This document shows, one piece after another, positions 35,650-49,577 of a DNA stretch of 64,000 bases. The notes beneath the pieces are model-generated. The model had not been told where the DNA came from. It saw nothing but the letters and a program-made list of their open reading frames with translations, and made no database searches. Source of the stretch: Ecdyonurus torrentis (Eukaryota; Arthropoda; Insecta; Ephemeroptera; Heptageniidae). Location of the stretch: contig OX439137.1 in assembly GCA_949318235.1 (NCBI GenBank), positions 25,203,799 through 25,267,798 on the forward strand, given 5' to 3'. Each line of letters starts with the position of its first letter. The first letter of the stretch is position 1. The position numbers and the translations under genes are program-made.

Positions 35650-36580
35650 CTTTTCCAAAGTATTAATTGTTTCTCTAGGTTTGTTTAGTGTCAATATTGT
35701 TATTATTTTCAGAATACCTGTTTATAATTCGTAACTATAATTAAGTTGATTACGAATTTACATATTTTCTCCATGTAAAAAGTGATAAAAATCAATACAA
35801 CTATTCAATTAAACTTAATCTCAAATCTTTTTATTCGACTTTCCTTTGCAAATTGTATATAAATTGTTACAATAATTTACATTATTTTATATAATAATAA
35901 ACTTCTAGATGCTTAAAATGATAATTCCTAAATTGACTTTTTTTGTTTCTTGAACAAGGAATTTCCAATAATGTACAACTATCATTAATCATTGACAACT
36001 ACAAAAAAAAAAAAAGTTCTCTTGTGTTAAACTTAACACTTTTTTTTTGTGTGTGTCGTTCTTGTCTCATGAAAATGCCTTTACGTCACGTTTTCAACAA
36101 GATGAAAGCATCTCTTTAATTTAATTATACTTTGTGTGTCGCATAAAAAAGCAATAATGTATAGTCTCTCTCTCTCTCTTTCTCTCTCTCTCAATGAATT
36201 CAATATATTTACTTCTTCACAACACTTTCAAGTTGTAAATTTAATTTTGATTCTAAGTTAATACAATTTGGTTTATATATTATATTCACAAAGAAAATTT
36301 TATAGCTTTGACTAATTTTAATTTCATTTCTAATATTTAATGTATATTTATATATATAGACTTATTTCAAATATATCAGTATAGCTGGTAACCCTTTTTT
36401 GTGTGGTGATATAAATGTATAATAAAGTGAGATGGAATTTCTCTTCATTGTAAAAGGTTTTATATTTTATAAGATAAAATTATATTTTTAGTAAATCAAT
36501 TATGAGTTTATGAGATTTCATTCAAAATAAAATTATTATATTTAATTTTACATTATAAAAATGGAGCAAGTAACGGCACA
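35650..36580. other. AT-rich intergenic DNA, no gene seen
   Basis: Contains an interrupted (CT)n tract at 36164-36193 and nothing else recognised. Confidence 0.5.
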
Positions 36581-36583
36581 AAC

Positions 36584-36603
36584 TTTAATGATTAACCTCA
36601 GAC

Positions 36604-36645
<42 letters not shown>

Positions 36646-36977
36646 CTGTATATTTTTTTGGTCATTTTTTAATATTTTTTTTCCATATATATTTTTTTTA
36701 ATTTTTAGCATAAGTTTGTATTGCGTTAAATAGCATGTGTACCAAATTTAAAATCGATTTGTCCATCGGCTATGTGGGAAAAATAACATTGGAAATATAG
36801 GTCACCCTATCCTCAACGTGTTATTTTTTCCCACATAACCGATGGACAAACTGATTTTAAATTTGGTACAAAATCATGATGTTGAAAATATTTGAAAAAA
36901 AAAAATATATCAAGTAAAAAACAAAAACAATTAGTAATAATAATAAAGTTCCGTCATGTCTGAAGTTAATCATTAAA
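36584..36977. mobile_element. Foldback element, about 394 bp
   Basis: The outer ends TTTAATGATTAACCTCAGAC and GTCTGAAGTTAATCATTAAA are inverted repeats. A long inner palindrome (36738-36787 with 36829-36882) contains TGTCCATCGGCTATGTGGGA and its complement. A 36-bp T run (36607-36642) lies in the left half. Single copy in this window. Confidence 0.7.
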
Positions 36978-37380
36978 GGCTAGTTCACATAATCAAATAA
37001 AATGCATATATAAATATGTATCATAAGACAAATATTTCCTGAAATATTTTTCAATGTAATTTTACGTCATATTTCATAATAACAACTCTCTTTCATAAGC
37101 CTGTAGTCCATTTACATTTTTTTAAATTTATTACTACGTTTTGTAACATAATGTTTGTTTAATAATAAGTTAGTATAAATGAGAATCAAAGAAGCTTAAT
37201 AAAACGCTATGTGAAAACATAATTATGCTTAACTTATAGCAAAATCCGCTTGCATAATAGCTTATAAGGATGATGATATACAATATACATTATTAAATAA
37301 TATTAGGCACAGTTCCAGTAACCTCGTTTTACCCTCTTCTCCTGTTGCTTCTTCTTCTTCTTATTTTATTTGGCAAACTT

Positions 37381-37488
<108 letters not shown>

Positions 37489-37589
37489 TCTCTTTTATAC
37501 TTTACCATCTGGGAGCATCTTAATGTAGTTTAGGAAATCTTAGCTTCCCTAAATCCAACAAGTATTTTACAATCTTTACATCAGATACT

Positions 37590-37658
<69 letters not shown>

Positions 37659-37679
37659 TCTCTCACTCACTCACTAACA

Positions 37680-38960
37680 AGAAACCTACGTGTAATATAA
37701 TCTTGATTTACTTGATGTTACATATTTTTTTATATTATATACATACTGTGTGATTTTGCAATAAAAAAAAGAATGTTACAAATTTGTTATATCAATGTAA
37801 AAGTTTAAGAAATTACTTGAATTTACCACTTGAAATAGAAACTTTTAACTTAATAATGTAATAAAAATTAGTACAGTGTTTTATTATAAAATACAATTAT
37901 GAGCTTAACTAAAAAGAGCTGATGATTTCGTGCATTAAACGGGAATTACTATTTTTTGTATTATTTCAACTTAAAAAAAATTGTATTTTAATAGTTAGAT
38001 TTTTGCTGGATCCGATAGCTATTTTTGATACTTAAAACAGAGTACACAATATAGTGGTTAGTGGTTAATGTTATTTCAAAGTATATGATACTATTTAAAT
38101 ATTGAGAGCTAACACTGACTATTTTAGATAAGTGAGAAAAATTAATAAAATTAACATAGAGCTCTTTTAGATTAAAAATCAATTAGAATACGCAATATGT
38201 ATTAATTTACACATATTTCCTAATAATTTATTGAGTTTCCTCATTCCAAAATATAATTATTAAAAGAAAATAAAGCCTTAACGACTTTTCAGTCAAAGAT
38301 TACATAATCTCCGATGTAAAACCTTAATTCAGTTTAGGAAATAACATATTTACCAATTTTTAAATTAAAGAACTTAAAAAATGTAAAAAAAAAAAAAAAA
38401 AAAAAAAATCTGAAAGTCTATAAATAAAAATAGGCAATATAATAAAAAATAACGAAAAACATTGATATATTTGTTAACACATACAAAACTTGAAATGTTA
38501 GTACATAATATGAAAAAAAAAAAAAAAAAAAAAAAGTTTTGTAAGTGACAAAAGCTGTTGACAACGAACATTACCGACTCTCTTCTTTGAAGAGACGTAC
38601 ATTACAACATTGGATTGCACTTGCCCTCTGACTTGTCGTATCTCTGTCTCTATTTTTCTTTGCAATGTTGGCAGCTATGTAAGCCCCGTATCTTAACAGT
38701 AACTAAAAAGGTCATAGGTGAAAACAATCCACTCTTCCCACCTTTCTCTTGATCTTTTTCTTATGCTCTACAACTGGAAAACTATATAAAGATAAAAGAA
38801 AGAAAGAAAATACGTATAACTCCTAATCTAACTTGTAATTAGATTTCAGTGATATATTAAAGACATTGAACAAATCTTATATAAACTTTATTTAATGAGT
38901 TCATCATTTTCTATGATAACAGAAAAGCATTTTGAAACATTTGTTACTAAAATAAAAATC
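37680..38960. other. Intergenic DNA, no gene seen
   Basis: A tracts at 38384-38407 and 38514-38535. A slightly GC-richer stretch at 38575-38770 has no ORF or repeat match. Nothing else. Confidence 0.45.
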
Positions 38961-38967
38961 CGTGTGC

Positions 38968-39052
38968 GAATGAATGAATGAATGAATGAATGAATGAATG
39001 AATGAATGAATGAATGAATGAATGAATGAATGAATGAATGAATGAATGAATG
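38968..39052. repeat. (GAAT)n microsatellite
   Basis: About 21 perfect GAAT units. Confidence 0.95.
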
Positions 39053-39646
39053 AATTATTGTAAATATATCTTCAAAGCAATAACTTTATCGGTAACAAAT
39101 TTGAAAGTATATTTAATAGAAGTAACAACATAAAGCATTAATTTTTTATAATATATAATACTGTATTAAAGTTGTTTGAGTCTTGCTGACAGGTATGTGA
39201 TGAATAACGATACAAAATGTTAGAAATGAAACAATACAGTACACCATATTTAAAAATTAATAATAATAAAAACGTTGGGTTATTGATTGTAATATAGTGC
39301 AATTTTTTTTAATAGAAAATGAAATTAAATTGAAACAGCTTGCTCATGAAGGTAAAACAAAAACTTTATGTAAACTGTAACATGTGTAACATTTGCATAT
39401 TGACATTAACAAAAACAACAACTATTATGTCATCAAATAATTACTCTATTTATATAACTGTTTAATTCAAACTAAACCATTGAGTACTTAAAAAATAGTA
39501 AATGTGATGTTGTTATAAATAATATTTGTGTACTTTTAAATTTTACACTATAATGAGAGATAATGATATAGTTTCATAATTTATTAGTGCCAAAATGGTA
39601 ACTGCTAAAGTTTCTTCATAATAATCAAGGTCCATACACATAGTAA

Positions 39647-40433
<787 letters not shown>

Positions 40434-40446
40434 TTTTTTTTTAATA

Positions 40447-40627
40447 GATGTTTGCCTAGATGTTTCCACGGTTTCTCTAGGCTGTCATGGCGAATGCCGG
40501 GCTGTGTACTTAGGCCGTGGCCGGCCCGTGTGTGCTTTTCCATTAATTGGAAAGTCCTTACCTGTCAATAAGACAATGTCTTGACTGGGACTGGGATTGG
40601 TGTATAGCACAATAACACAATATGGCA

Positions 40628-40658
<31 letters not shown>
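40447..40658 (+). mobile_element. SINE family B with poly(A) tail
   Basis: Contains TGTTTCCACGGTTTCTCTAG, GCGAATGCCGGGC, GGCCGTGGCCGGCCC and the 3' segment GGGATTGGTGTATAGCAC...ATGGCAAGC. A 29-bp A run follows (40630-40658). The central CGAATGCCGGG block resembles one I recall from arthropod tRNA-SINEs. The tRNA head is missing. Confidence 0.82.
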
Positions 40659-40717
40659 GACTATTTTAGCAAAATAAAACAAAAATATGTCGATATCTAC
40701 ATATAATGGGGCAGAAA

Positions 40718-40721
<4 letters not shown>

Positions 40722-40799
<78 letters not shown>

Positions 40800-40808
40800 T
40801 TCTCTCTC
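40722..40808. repeat. (CT)n microsatellite
   Basis: More than 35 CT units. Confidence 0.95.
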
Positions 40809-41149
40809 ATGGTTTAAACAATTATACTATAATCATAATACATACAAAATATATCAGTTAGGTCATTGTTGCTTAAGAATAAATTAGACCCGGTAAATTT
40901 GGGTAATCTTTAATATGTTACTTAAAGATATGTACGATATTATGTATGTATGTATGTTTCGTTTTCACTATTTATTATAATTTATACAGTATAATATTTA
41001 TAATATTTAATAAAATTAGTGTGAGAAGGGATATTTAGGAAAGAAAAATAAGTGGTTAAATAGGATATATAAATATTTGAATACTTACTTAAAAAAAAGA
41101 AGTAATTGTCCCTATTAGAATGATAAAGAAAAACCATGAAAAACATAAG

Positions 41150-41245
41150 TCTTTGGGGCATCATATGTGAGTGAATGAGAAATTTATCTCGTTATATAAC
41201 ATTAAAGAAGCCATGTTGTATACCCTGGCTCCTTTAAGATTTTGA
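41150..41245. mobile_element. Short repeat shared with 30328-30406
   Basis: CTTTGGGGCATCATATGTGAG, AAGCCATGTTGTA and CCTGGCTCCTTTAA match in order. An extra segment (GTTATATAACATTAAAG) is present relative to the other copy. Confidence 0.55.
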
Positions 41246-41799
41246 AACAAAAACCGATATGATAATTCGTATACGTAATTTTTAATTATTTTTTTTTAAA
41301 CAATTTTTTTCCCAATGCTAAACTCTACGCATATAACGTACTCTACAAAACATGATTTTTCTATATAAAAGAGAAAAAGATAAAATTAATCTACCCTTCT
41401 TCTTTTTTCTCGTTATTAAAAATTTGTGTTTCAAAGATATGAGGATAATAAATTTTTACACTAATTAATTTTTCTGTCAACTTATAAAAAAAAAAAGCTG
41501 AAAATTGTTAAAAAGAAGAGACTTAAAAAATATAATAATCCTCTTAGTAAAATTTAAATAATAAGAAGGTTAAAAAAAGAAAAGGAAATTAAAATTTATT
41601 GAAAAAAATAAATTGGATTAATATAGAGTTAAATATATATATTTTTTAATTTAAAATTTTGTCAATAAAAGCTTTTTAGTGTATCTAATTTTTACCGATT
41701 TGAAATTGTTTTTGTTTGATGATAAATTAATAAAATGCTAATTTATTTTTCAATAATGATAATCGATATTTAATTTTAAGAAATATGGAACGGTAGAAT

Positions 41800-41985
41800 G
41801 AGTGCGCATGTTTACTCTAAAAAACGGAAAAGGAAGTGCCGGAAAAGTAAACCCTGTGACGGTAAAAGTTAATGAAAAGTTAGTGCCAGAAGCAAGCTAG
41901 GCTTGAGCTACCTCTCACTTTTACTCTCACGTGGTTTCCTCTGCCGGTACTTCCTTTTCCACATTTTGAGTAAACAGAAGCAGTC
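41800..41985. mobile_element. M6 foldback MITE, second copy, 186 bp
   Basis: Ends GAGTGCGCATGTTTACTC and GAGTAAACAGAAGCAGTC, with AAT on both flanks. Length and internal palindrome match 27232-27417 exactly, with scattered substitutions. Confidence 0.87.
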
Positions 41986-41989
41986 AATG

Positions 41990-42645
41990 TGCTCCAAGAA
42001 AGAAAAAAACTTATGAGAGTAGGTGACGGGCTGATATCTCACAAACTGAACGGTCGCGATATATAAAACTAACATGAAGTAAAGTAGAAATGTGAGTTTA
42101 AAGTTAAGTTGTGTCAAACACATGAAAACACGATGAAATATTTAAGTTATTTTACCTTAAAGATAACATGTAAATAAGAAAATGCAAAACATTAGCGACA
42201 ACTTTTTAAACCAAATTAGAAACGTTTTTAAAATAAAATTTTTTATTTTTTATTTTATTGGAACAAAGATAATTTTTTAAATTCATTCAATTTTATTTGA
42301 AAATTTCAGTATTTTGTACTGTTCAATATTGATAATGAAGAGAGAAAATGAGTGCAAAAATAAAAGTTCATATTTTGACTATTTCCGCTCTAACAATAAG
42401 TCAGACACCTACTGCCTTAAAAAAAAGTAAGCCTTATGAATATAGTATTTTTAAATGCTGCTAAAGGTTAAAGAGAAACCATGCACAAGTTGCCGTGTGA
42501 TTTTTGATGATTAACATAGACTTTTATGTAATTTCTTTGTGATTCCAACTCAAAAAATCAAACATAATTATATTCTGTTTTACAGTAACATCATGACTGA
42601 TTTTATCCTGCGAGTTATTCTCTTATGGAAAAAATAAGTTACGTC
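41990..42645. other. AT-rich intergenic DNA, no gene seen
   Basis: Nothing recognised. Confidence 0.45.
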
Positions 42646-42647
42646 AT

Positions 42648-42820
42648 TAATGCTGTACTTATGTTATTACAGCATAAATGTTGCGAAATTAGAATAATAT
42701 AAATAATTATATAGTACACTATAGTATTCATACGATGTTATTATGCAATTTATTATGCAATGTAAGATGGACTATGCTGTGTTGAATAAATTGTGCTAAA
42801 AATGAGCTAACATAATTATT
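42648..42820 (-). mobile_element. M8-family repeat
   Basis: The reverse complement starts AATAATTATGTTAGCTCATT and contains AGCACAATTTATTCAACA and GCATAAGTACAGCATTAA-like ends, aligning with 21405-21583. Confidence 0.65.
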
Positions 42821-43490
42821 ACGTTTATTTTAATCCGTGCTTTTTTGGAAATATAAAAATTCATTAGGTTAGATATTTGAAGAAACTTTTTTTTTTTTTT
42901 TGAAGGATAGAATTGTGAAATTTTAAGCATATAAGCGTGTTAGGACCTAAGCCTTTCTCAGCCCTTTCTCACATTCTATACATAATATGCACTCATCTAA
43001 AGAAGCAGTATTATGCATCTTTAAAAAAATACATACTTTTTAGGAAGCGGAAACATAATAAAAGGGGACGCTGTTCATGAATGCTCTTAAAATTCATCTC
43101 ACAATCAGGCTTTCTTAAATTAAAATTATATAAAACATTCGTCTTTATTCAAAAACATAGAGAGAAAAATACACATTTTTGAAACAGTTTTAGGTCTAAT
43201 TACTTGTATAGTCAACTATTTTTTTCTAAGCTATATGCTATATGCATTATGCATAACATAGCTCACATGTGAAATAGCTTTCTCTGTAGAGTTACCCATA
43301 TTTCTCGTAAAGTTAATTACAGATTTTTTTTTCCTTCTTGATCTTCTAACGCATAAGCTATGTACATTTTTTTCAGTTTAAGTCCTATTAAGCACATAAA
43401 TAATAAAATCGTGTTGGTAATTTAATTATCACGAAAAGTTTTCATCACTTTTATAAGCTATGAATTTATAATGCAATTTACTTTAGAGTC

Positions 43491-43493
<3 letters not shown>

Positions 43494-43537
<44 letters not shown>
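43494..43537. repeat. (CT)n microsatellite
   Basis: About 22 CT units. A (TA)n block follows at 43806-43886. Confidence 0.93.
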
Positions 43538-43539
<2 letters not shown>

Positions 43540-43800
43540 GAGCACATTGTCATTATCAAATTAACCATTCTTAATTATACTTTTCTCTACTATATACCCA
43601 CCCGTTTTACTATGTACCCTAGGGATAGCTTCTGCTTGCAATTTTTATTGAAGGTTAATTTTTTCTCTTTACTGTATAATAACTCGTTTACAGAAAACAG
43701 AAATTCAACTAAGACGTTGACTATCGGTTGGGTTATTATTTACATAAGTTTTACAGATTAAAACATATTATGATTACAAAAAGAAAAACAATCTTCCGTA

Positions 43801-43893
<93 letters not shown>

Positions 43894-44039
43894 TACACAT
43901 ACATAAGCTTAAATTTTCAAGCTTTATTGTATTGTAAATCAAATAACAATCTCATAAATTATAAATAACTATAATAAATTAATAATTAAATAATTGTTAA
44001 AAATAATTGTTCCATATACCACTTAAAAATACATATTGT

Positions 44040-44300
44040 TTTGCCCCCCTTTTTTTACCTGATATTTTAAAATTAAAATTTCCAAATTTTCTGGAATGTG
44101 ATTCCATAATTAACATAATATTCACTTGCTCTTTTACTGAACCTATTAACAATTCTCGGCACAGTCTTTTTACTAAAAAATGAATTTCTATTGGCATATG
44201 GGAATAACATGTATTTTAGATATAGTTTTGCGTCAACTGAAATCTCCATCTGATTGTATTGAATGGCCATAAGCCAATAGAAATTCTTTTTTTTTTTAGT
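44040..44300 (-). mobile_element. LINE fragment (reverse-transcriptase C-terminus)
   Basis: The minus strand encodes YMLFPYANRNSFFSKK, then TVPRIVNRFSKRASEYYVN and FQKIWKF. These align with VPKILNRFTEKKK...LWNQIP of the 39647-40433 copy. Both ends are truncated. Confidence 0.75.
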
Positions 44301-44981
44301 AAAATGACTGTACAAATAGAGGATTTAAAAGTGCTACTCTATTATTATAAATCCTGCAATCTTGGTTTTCTATGAGATTTCTATGTTTCTATTTAAATAA
44401 ATTATTTCGTTTAATGAGGTCAAAAAAAAAAGGTACACATATCCAGTTCCATGATTCTAAAATCATACAACAATATAATTACCATTACAATAGCCTTATG
44501 TAATAGGTATTCTTTTCAAAATACAAATAATAATTTAAAAATGTCAGCAAGAATAATCATGCTTTCTTATGGAGAATAAGGCAACTGTAAAGACATATGG
44601 AAAATACAAATGTCATGTATTCATTAAAATTTTATCCCATACCATGAATGCTTTAAAAACACTTTATCATGTATATAGTATTAAAAAATATATATAAGTG
44701 CTAAGTTTAAAATAATGCATTTATCATGCTGTATGATATTATATAATAAAAAAAAGTTACGTAAAACTTGTAATGGACAACAGAGCTAGTTTTTTTTTTT
44801 CTAAACAAACTATTGTTGATAAAGCTTAGCCTTGCTAAACTTATGTTAACACTTGAGTGATTTTGCTGATTCTAAAGTTTCTTTGTCAACTCTCTACTTT
44901 GGTACTGAGTGAGTGAAAAAACACTTTTTAATATCAAGATATTAAAGTAAAATGTGGTCTATATGTGTGTGAATCATATAA

Positions 44982-45022
<41 letters not shown>

Positions 45023-45489
45023 ACATATTTTAGGATATTAAATTTTTCTCGTACACTTACTAACTCAAAAATATTTACTAAGCCGTATTCACAATAAGCT
45101 TTTATATTCTACTACGTAAATCGACGCATTTTTCTCGTATTTCAGGACAACTGTAGCAGAATTTTCTGTCATATGTGAAAGATAAATTATATATGACCTT
45201 GTATGACATTTTCATTAATAGATATCTCAATTAGATTTCTGTTATTTTTACAACATATTAAAATAAATATTTTTCAGTTAAGACTTGTACATGATATAAG
45301 GACACTTCTGAAATATACGAAAATGGTATTGCGTTTAATCTTACTTTATTTTGTGTGTGTGTATATCTCCCAATTTGATTTTTAGAAAAGATTCCTTTTG
45401 CTTTAGTTTTTCATTTACGAGAATCAAAAGCGCCCTGTTCTGGATTTGTAAAATATTTGTAACATTGATATAAAAAGAAGACAAATCAA

Positions 45490-45800
45490 TAAAACTTGTA
45501 AACTCTATAAACATATTTTCATAGTGTTCCCAAAATTATAAATAGATTCACTGAAAGATCTAAAAACTATTTATTACCATTAAAAATTAAAATTAAAAAT
45601 TAAAAAATTAAACAATTTCACAAACAAAAATAATATGAAAAAAAATTGTTGATAATATTATATAAAATAACAATTTATTTATTATTTTGTTTGTTTATTA
45701 TTTCATCTATGTAAAAAATATGTAGACATATATGGTATATAATATAATGTGAACCGACCGATTAAGCTTTGCCTTGGTATTTTGTAATACATTGTGTTTA
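45490..45800 (+). mobile_element. LINE fragment, plus-strand copy of the 39647-40433 family
   Basis: 45536-45595 encodes VPKIINRFTERSKNYLLPLK, the same block as in the other two copies. The 3' end carries GAACCGACCGATTAAGCTTTGCCTTGG-type sequence (45751-45780), shared with the 3' end of the 39647 copy. Confidence 0.7.
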
Positions 45801-46019
45801 AAATACATATTTTCTTGAAAAAGAGCTAATATTAAAACAAACACCATATAAATAGGAAAAAAAGGAGACAAAGAAAAAATACTGATAATTGAAAAATAAA
45901 TATAATTTACCAAAGTTATAATAAATAAATAAATATTTAAGTTTCTCTTATAGATACACATTTTCAAATATATTTTTCAATCTTCAGTGTGACACGGCAA
46001 AGAACAATACAATAGGGTA

Positions 46020-46555
46020 AGCACTCATTTTAAATAAAACACGAGTTTTTTATTAATAAAATCCATCACAATTGTACATAAGCATAAAGAGATATGTATT
46101 TTTTTTTCAGTGTAGTCCTATTATACTTCCAAGTTAAGTCCATAAAGCAGACAACATTTAAAACTCGATTATGTTATTATTTTTATTATCTCTACACAAC
46201 GAGACAGATTAAGTTTTAAAATTTGTGTTTTGTCTGTAAAAATAAAACAGAATTATTAAACTAATATGTTGGTGAGTTTATTTTTTTTAAATGTTTAAAT
46301 TACAAAAAAGTACATTTTGAAACCTCGTGTGTAACATTAAATTTGTTTACTAGCCTTGAAATAAGTTTTTTCTCTCTCTATATATAAATGCAAAAATGAA
46401 ACAACAATTTGTTGTACGTGTTATAAAGGTATATTTTACATGACATTTTTCATTCTTTCACGTCAAGATTTGGTTTTTATTTTATTGATAGTTTAATAAT
46501 CGATATACAGTATAATAATAGTAAAATTATATTACATATCAATTTATTTATTTAT
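46020..46555. other. AT-rich intergenic DNA, no gene seen
   Basis: Nothing recognised. Confidence 0.45.
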
Positions 46556-46559
46556 TTAT

Positions 46560-46748
46560 TTTTTTTTTTTTTGCTTGCCATATTGTGTTATCGTGCTACA
46601 TCAATCCCAGTTAAGTCATTGTCTTATCGACAGTTAAGGACTTTCCAAATTAATAGAAAAGCACACACGTGCCGGCCACGGCCTAAGTACACAGCCCGGC
46701 ATTCGCCATGACAGCCTAGAGAAACCGTGGAAACGTCTAGGCAGGCTG
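46560..46748 (-). mobile_element. SINE family B, minus-strand copy
   Basis: A 12-bp T run, then GCTTGCCATATTGTGTTATCG...AAGGACTTTCC...GCCGGCCACGGCC and CCGTGGAAACGTCTAGGCA. This is the reverse complement of 40447-40628 over its full length. Confidence 0.85.
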
Positions 46749-46794
46749 CTCGATGCAATCACATCAATCATGCACCTCCCGAATTCTAATTGAA

Positions 46795-46935
46795 CGATGA
46801 AAAATAATTTGCATTTACAAGTCCCGAGAATCTAATAATGTGGGCGATTGTTCGACTTTTTGAACAATCGCTCAAAATGGTGTACTAGTTGTATTGTACC
46901 TATAATCGATTGATCGATTTTCAAATGACTTTTAT
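46795..46935 (-). mobile_element. M15 short element, uninterrupted copy
   Basis: Contains a GGGCGATTGTTC/GAACAATCGCTC hairpin (46850-46873) and ends in ATCGATTTTCAAATGACTTTT. The same unit occurs in reverse, split by another insertion, at 10520-10925. Confidence 0.65.
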
Positions 46936-47069
46936 ATATAGCGTGGTCATATTTATACGCTTCAAGAAACTTATGAGAAAAGATAAAATCAGCTTGCATT
47001 GCTCCGCAATTTTTTTTAATAACGTCAGAATAACTAGACTGACAATAAAAAATAATAATAAGCTGTGAC

Positions 47070-47101
<32 letters not shown>

Positions 47102-47413
47102 CTACCACGTATGCTAAACAATAGAAAATAAAAATTAAATTTCCTTTCAAAAACCATGACAAACATTTATGTTATAAATATCATTAAAAAAATACAACAA
47201 TAAAAAATATGCCGGATAACACTAATTAGAATTTTAATACGTTGTTATGTAAATTCAATGTAACTGCATATTTCAATAGAGAGGTAATAAACAAAATATG
47301 AAAGTCAAGCGTATATTTGTATAACAAAAGCATTATAAATCATATCACTCGACGCAATACAATATACAAGCGGAACTTTTTTAAAATGACAACCGTGAAG
47401 GCATATTGTTAAC

Positions 47414-47446
<33 letters not shown>

Positions 47447-47726
47447 GTATGTGTGCTACAGCTAAATAAGCCCCAGGGATGCACTACTTACATTGTACAA
47501 AAATTTCAATTATGTCTCATTCCGTAAGCCAAGATCAATGGAAAAAACGAGGTACGAACAGTTTTGACGTTGTGCCTATTAGTATTTTTTAAAATAGCAT
47601 GCATTTATATAAAGGGTTCAAATAGTATTTTTATAAGAACATAGAAGAAAAAGTTTGATGCTATGAATTGTACAGTACATAAAATAAATTACAAATTTTT
47701 GAATAACTTTTTTATAATTTGTCTTG

Positions 47727-48500
47727 TAGGGTGGTTGCATTCATATAAAAGTTGACGCCATTTGTGAGCACTAAATAACACGGGACGGTATAGGGTGTGT
47801 ACGCACGACGTCATTCTGATTGCTTTTCGATGCTCTTCTTGAGCAATGAATAACATTGCTCAGCATAGGACATAAAATGTATAGTGTTTGGCTATTTTCT
47901 TTGGAAAATTAGCTATTTTTTGGTCATTATTATTTTTCTTCCATACTTGAGGTACTAATTCAACCTGTTAACAGCATTAATGCTCTCAAATAAATTGCGA
48001 AGTATTTTTAAACTGGCAAAAGGTGCCATTTTCCTATACCAGCCTATGTTATTTAGTACTCACTTATGACGTTGACTTTAACATGAATGAAACCACCCTA
48101 TAGGAAAATTACTTATTTTGACAGTTAGCAAGAGAGAATATTTGATAGCGTTGATGCTGTAAATTATTCACCTGACACGTGAATTTGCGCACGTCAACTT
48201 GCGTTAAAAAGTTGGAACAATTTAAACAAGTGAAGCCGTTCACATCTTTTTTTTGAAAATTAAATGTGAACGACTCCATTTGTTTACATTGTTCCAACTT
48301 TGTAACGCGCATCAAATTTACGCGTCATGTGAATAATACTTTAACTGTGCAAATAGGTTTTCAAGTATGCGAGAAAAAAAAATTAATAATAATAAAATAA
48401 CAAAAATTACGTTTGTTTATGTTAAGAAATGTTATTTATTGCACTAGTATGTCGTCAAAACGCATTCAGTATGACGTCATGCGAACCGCATGCACCCTAT
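47727..48500. mobile_element. Nested M3 composite
   Basis: The outer M3 copy has left end TAGGGTGGTTGCATTCATA and right end ATGACGTCATGCGAACCGCATGCACCCTAT (CRE at 48472-48479). An inverted full M3 copy (47790-48102, TATAGGGTG...CACCCTATA) and a separate foldback at about 48160-48335 (CACGTGAATTTGCGC..., GTTGGAACAATTTAAACAAG and complements) interrupt it. Confidence 0.75.
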
Positions 48501-48530
48501 AAAAAGCTTAAATTAAAATATGATACCCCT

Positions 48531-48629
48531 GTAAGCTGTAACTAGTTAAACCGTAGTTAAGTTGTTATTTTGATTGTTGCAACAATTAAAAAAAGATAAC
48601 TAAGGTTGAACTAGAGGTTGCAGCTTACA
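48531..48629. mobile_element. M10 short palindromic MITE
   Basis: GTAAGCTGTAACTAGTTAAA to CTAGAGGTTGCAGCTTAC, with central TTGTTGCAACAA-like sequence. Inverse copy of 2423-2536. It abuts the right end of the M3 composite. Confidence 0.7.
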
Positions 48630-48639
48630 GACCTATAGT

Positions 48640-49575
48640 TATTTTTTCTGTCAATGGTTACAAAAAAAAAAAAAAAACTTAAATATAACTTTATTAGCAT
48701 ACATTGTAAATTATAAAATTCTGCAAATTTAAGTTTATTTTAAACTATTACTAAAAATTATATCATTTTAATAACAGCCATTTATATATTCATTTTTTAA
48801 CAAAATCCACACAAAAAGATATCGTTTATCGTAGCGGGTATCGTTTTCTATGCATATTTTTTAATTAGACAAAAGTCATGCATTTTAAGAAGCTAACGAA
48901 GTATATTTTTGTACTACTGAAGATGTTAAAATATAATAATAAAATTTAATAATGAAAAGACAAGAAAATGAGAGAAGAAAAAGGAAAGAAAATTTTATAT
49001 CTAATAATAAATATGTTGAAATGAGCTTTAATATGGAAAGCAAAAAAAAAAATAAAAAAAAATAAAATAAAATCTTAGACAAAAGTAAAGAGAGAAATTT
49101 TCTTTAAATTGCTATACACTGCAAGTATGAAAACCTGACTCAAATTTACATACAACTTAATACCTTTCTCTACATATTTTTATTAAACATTTGTATAATA
49201 TAATTTGAACCTTTTTTGTACTAAGCAGTCGGAAAATTTTAATCTATTCTATTACTAAAAATTTTGTGACATTTTTTTTTTTTTTTTTTTACAGACAATA
49301 GTGTACAAATTAAAAAACTTCTCTCTTTTATACTCTAGTATGCTTGTTTTATTTTATTTTAAGATTTTATATTCTAGTGGAATTTAATTTCTTCTATTTG
49401 CTGACATACTTTTTCATTGAACTTTGCTTTTTTTTTTCTTATCTTTGATACTTTAGCTTTAGTGTGATAAAAATAAATTAAAGTACAATAATAATAATAA
49501 GATGACGCTGTAGCGCAATATGTTCTTGAGATGACGTTTAGTATTAAATCCAAGCAAATAAACAAATGAAATAAG
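48640..49575. other. AT-rich intergenic DNA, no gene seen
   Basis: Nothing recognised. Confidence 0.45.
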
Positions 49576-49577
49576 TA

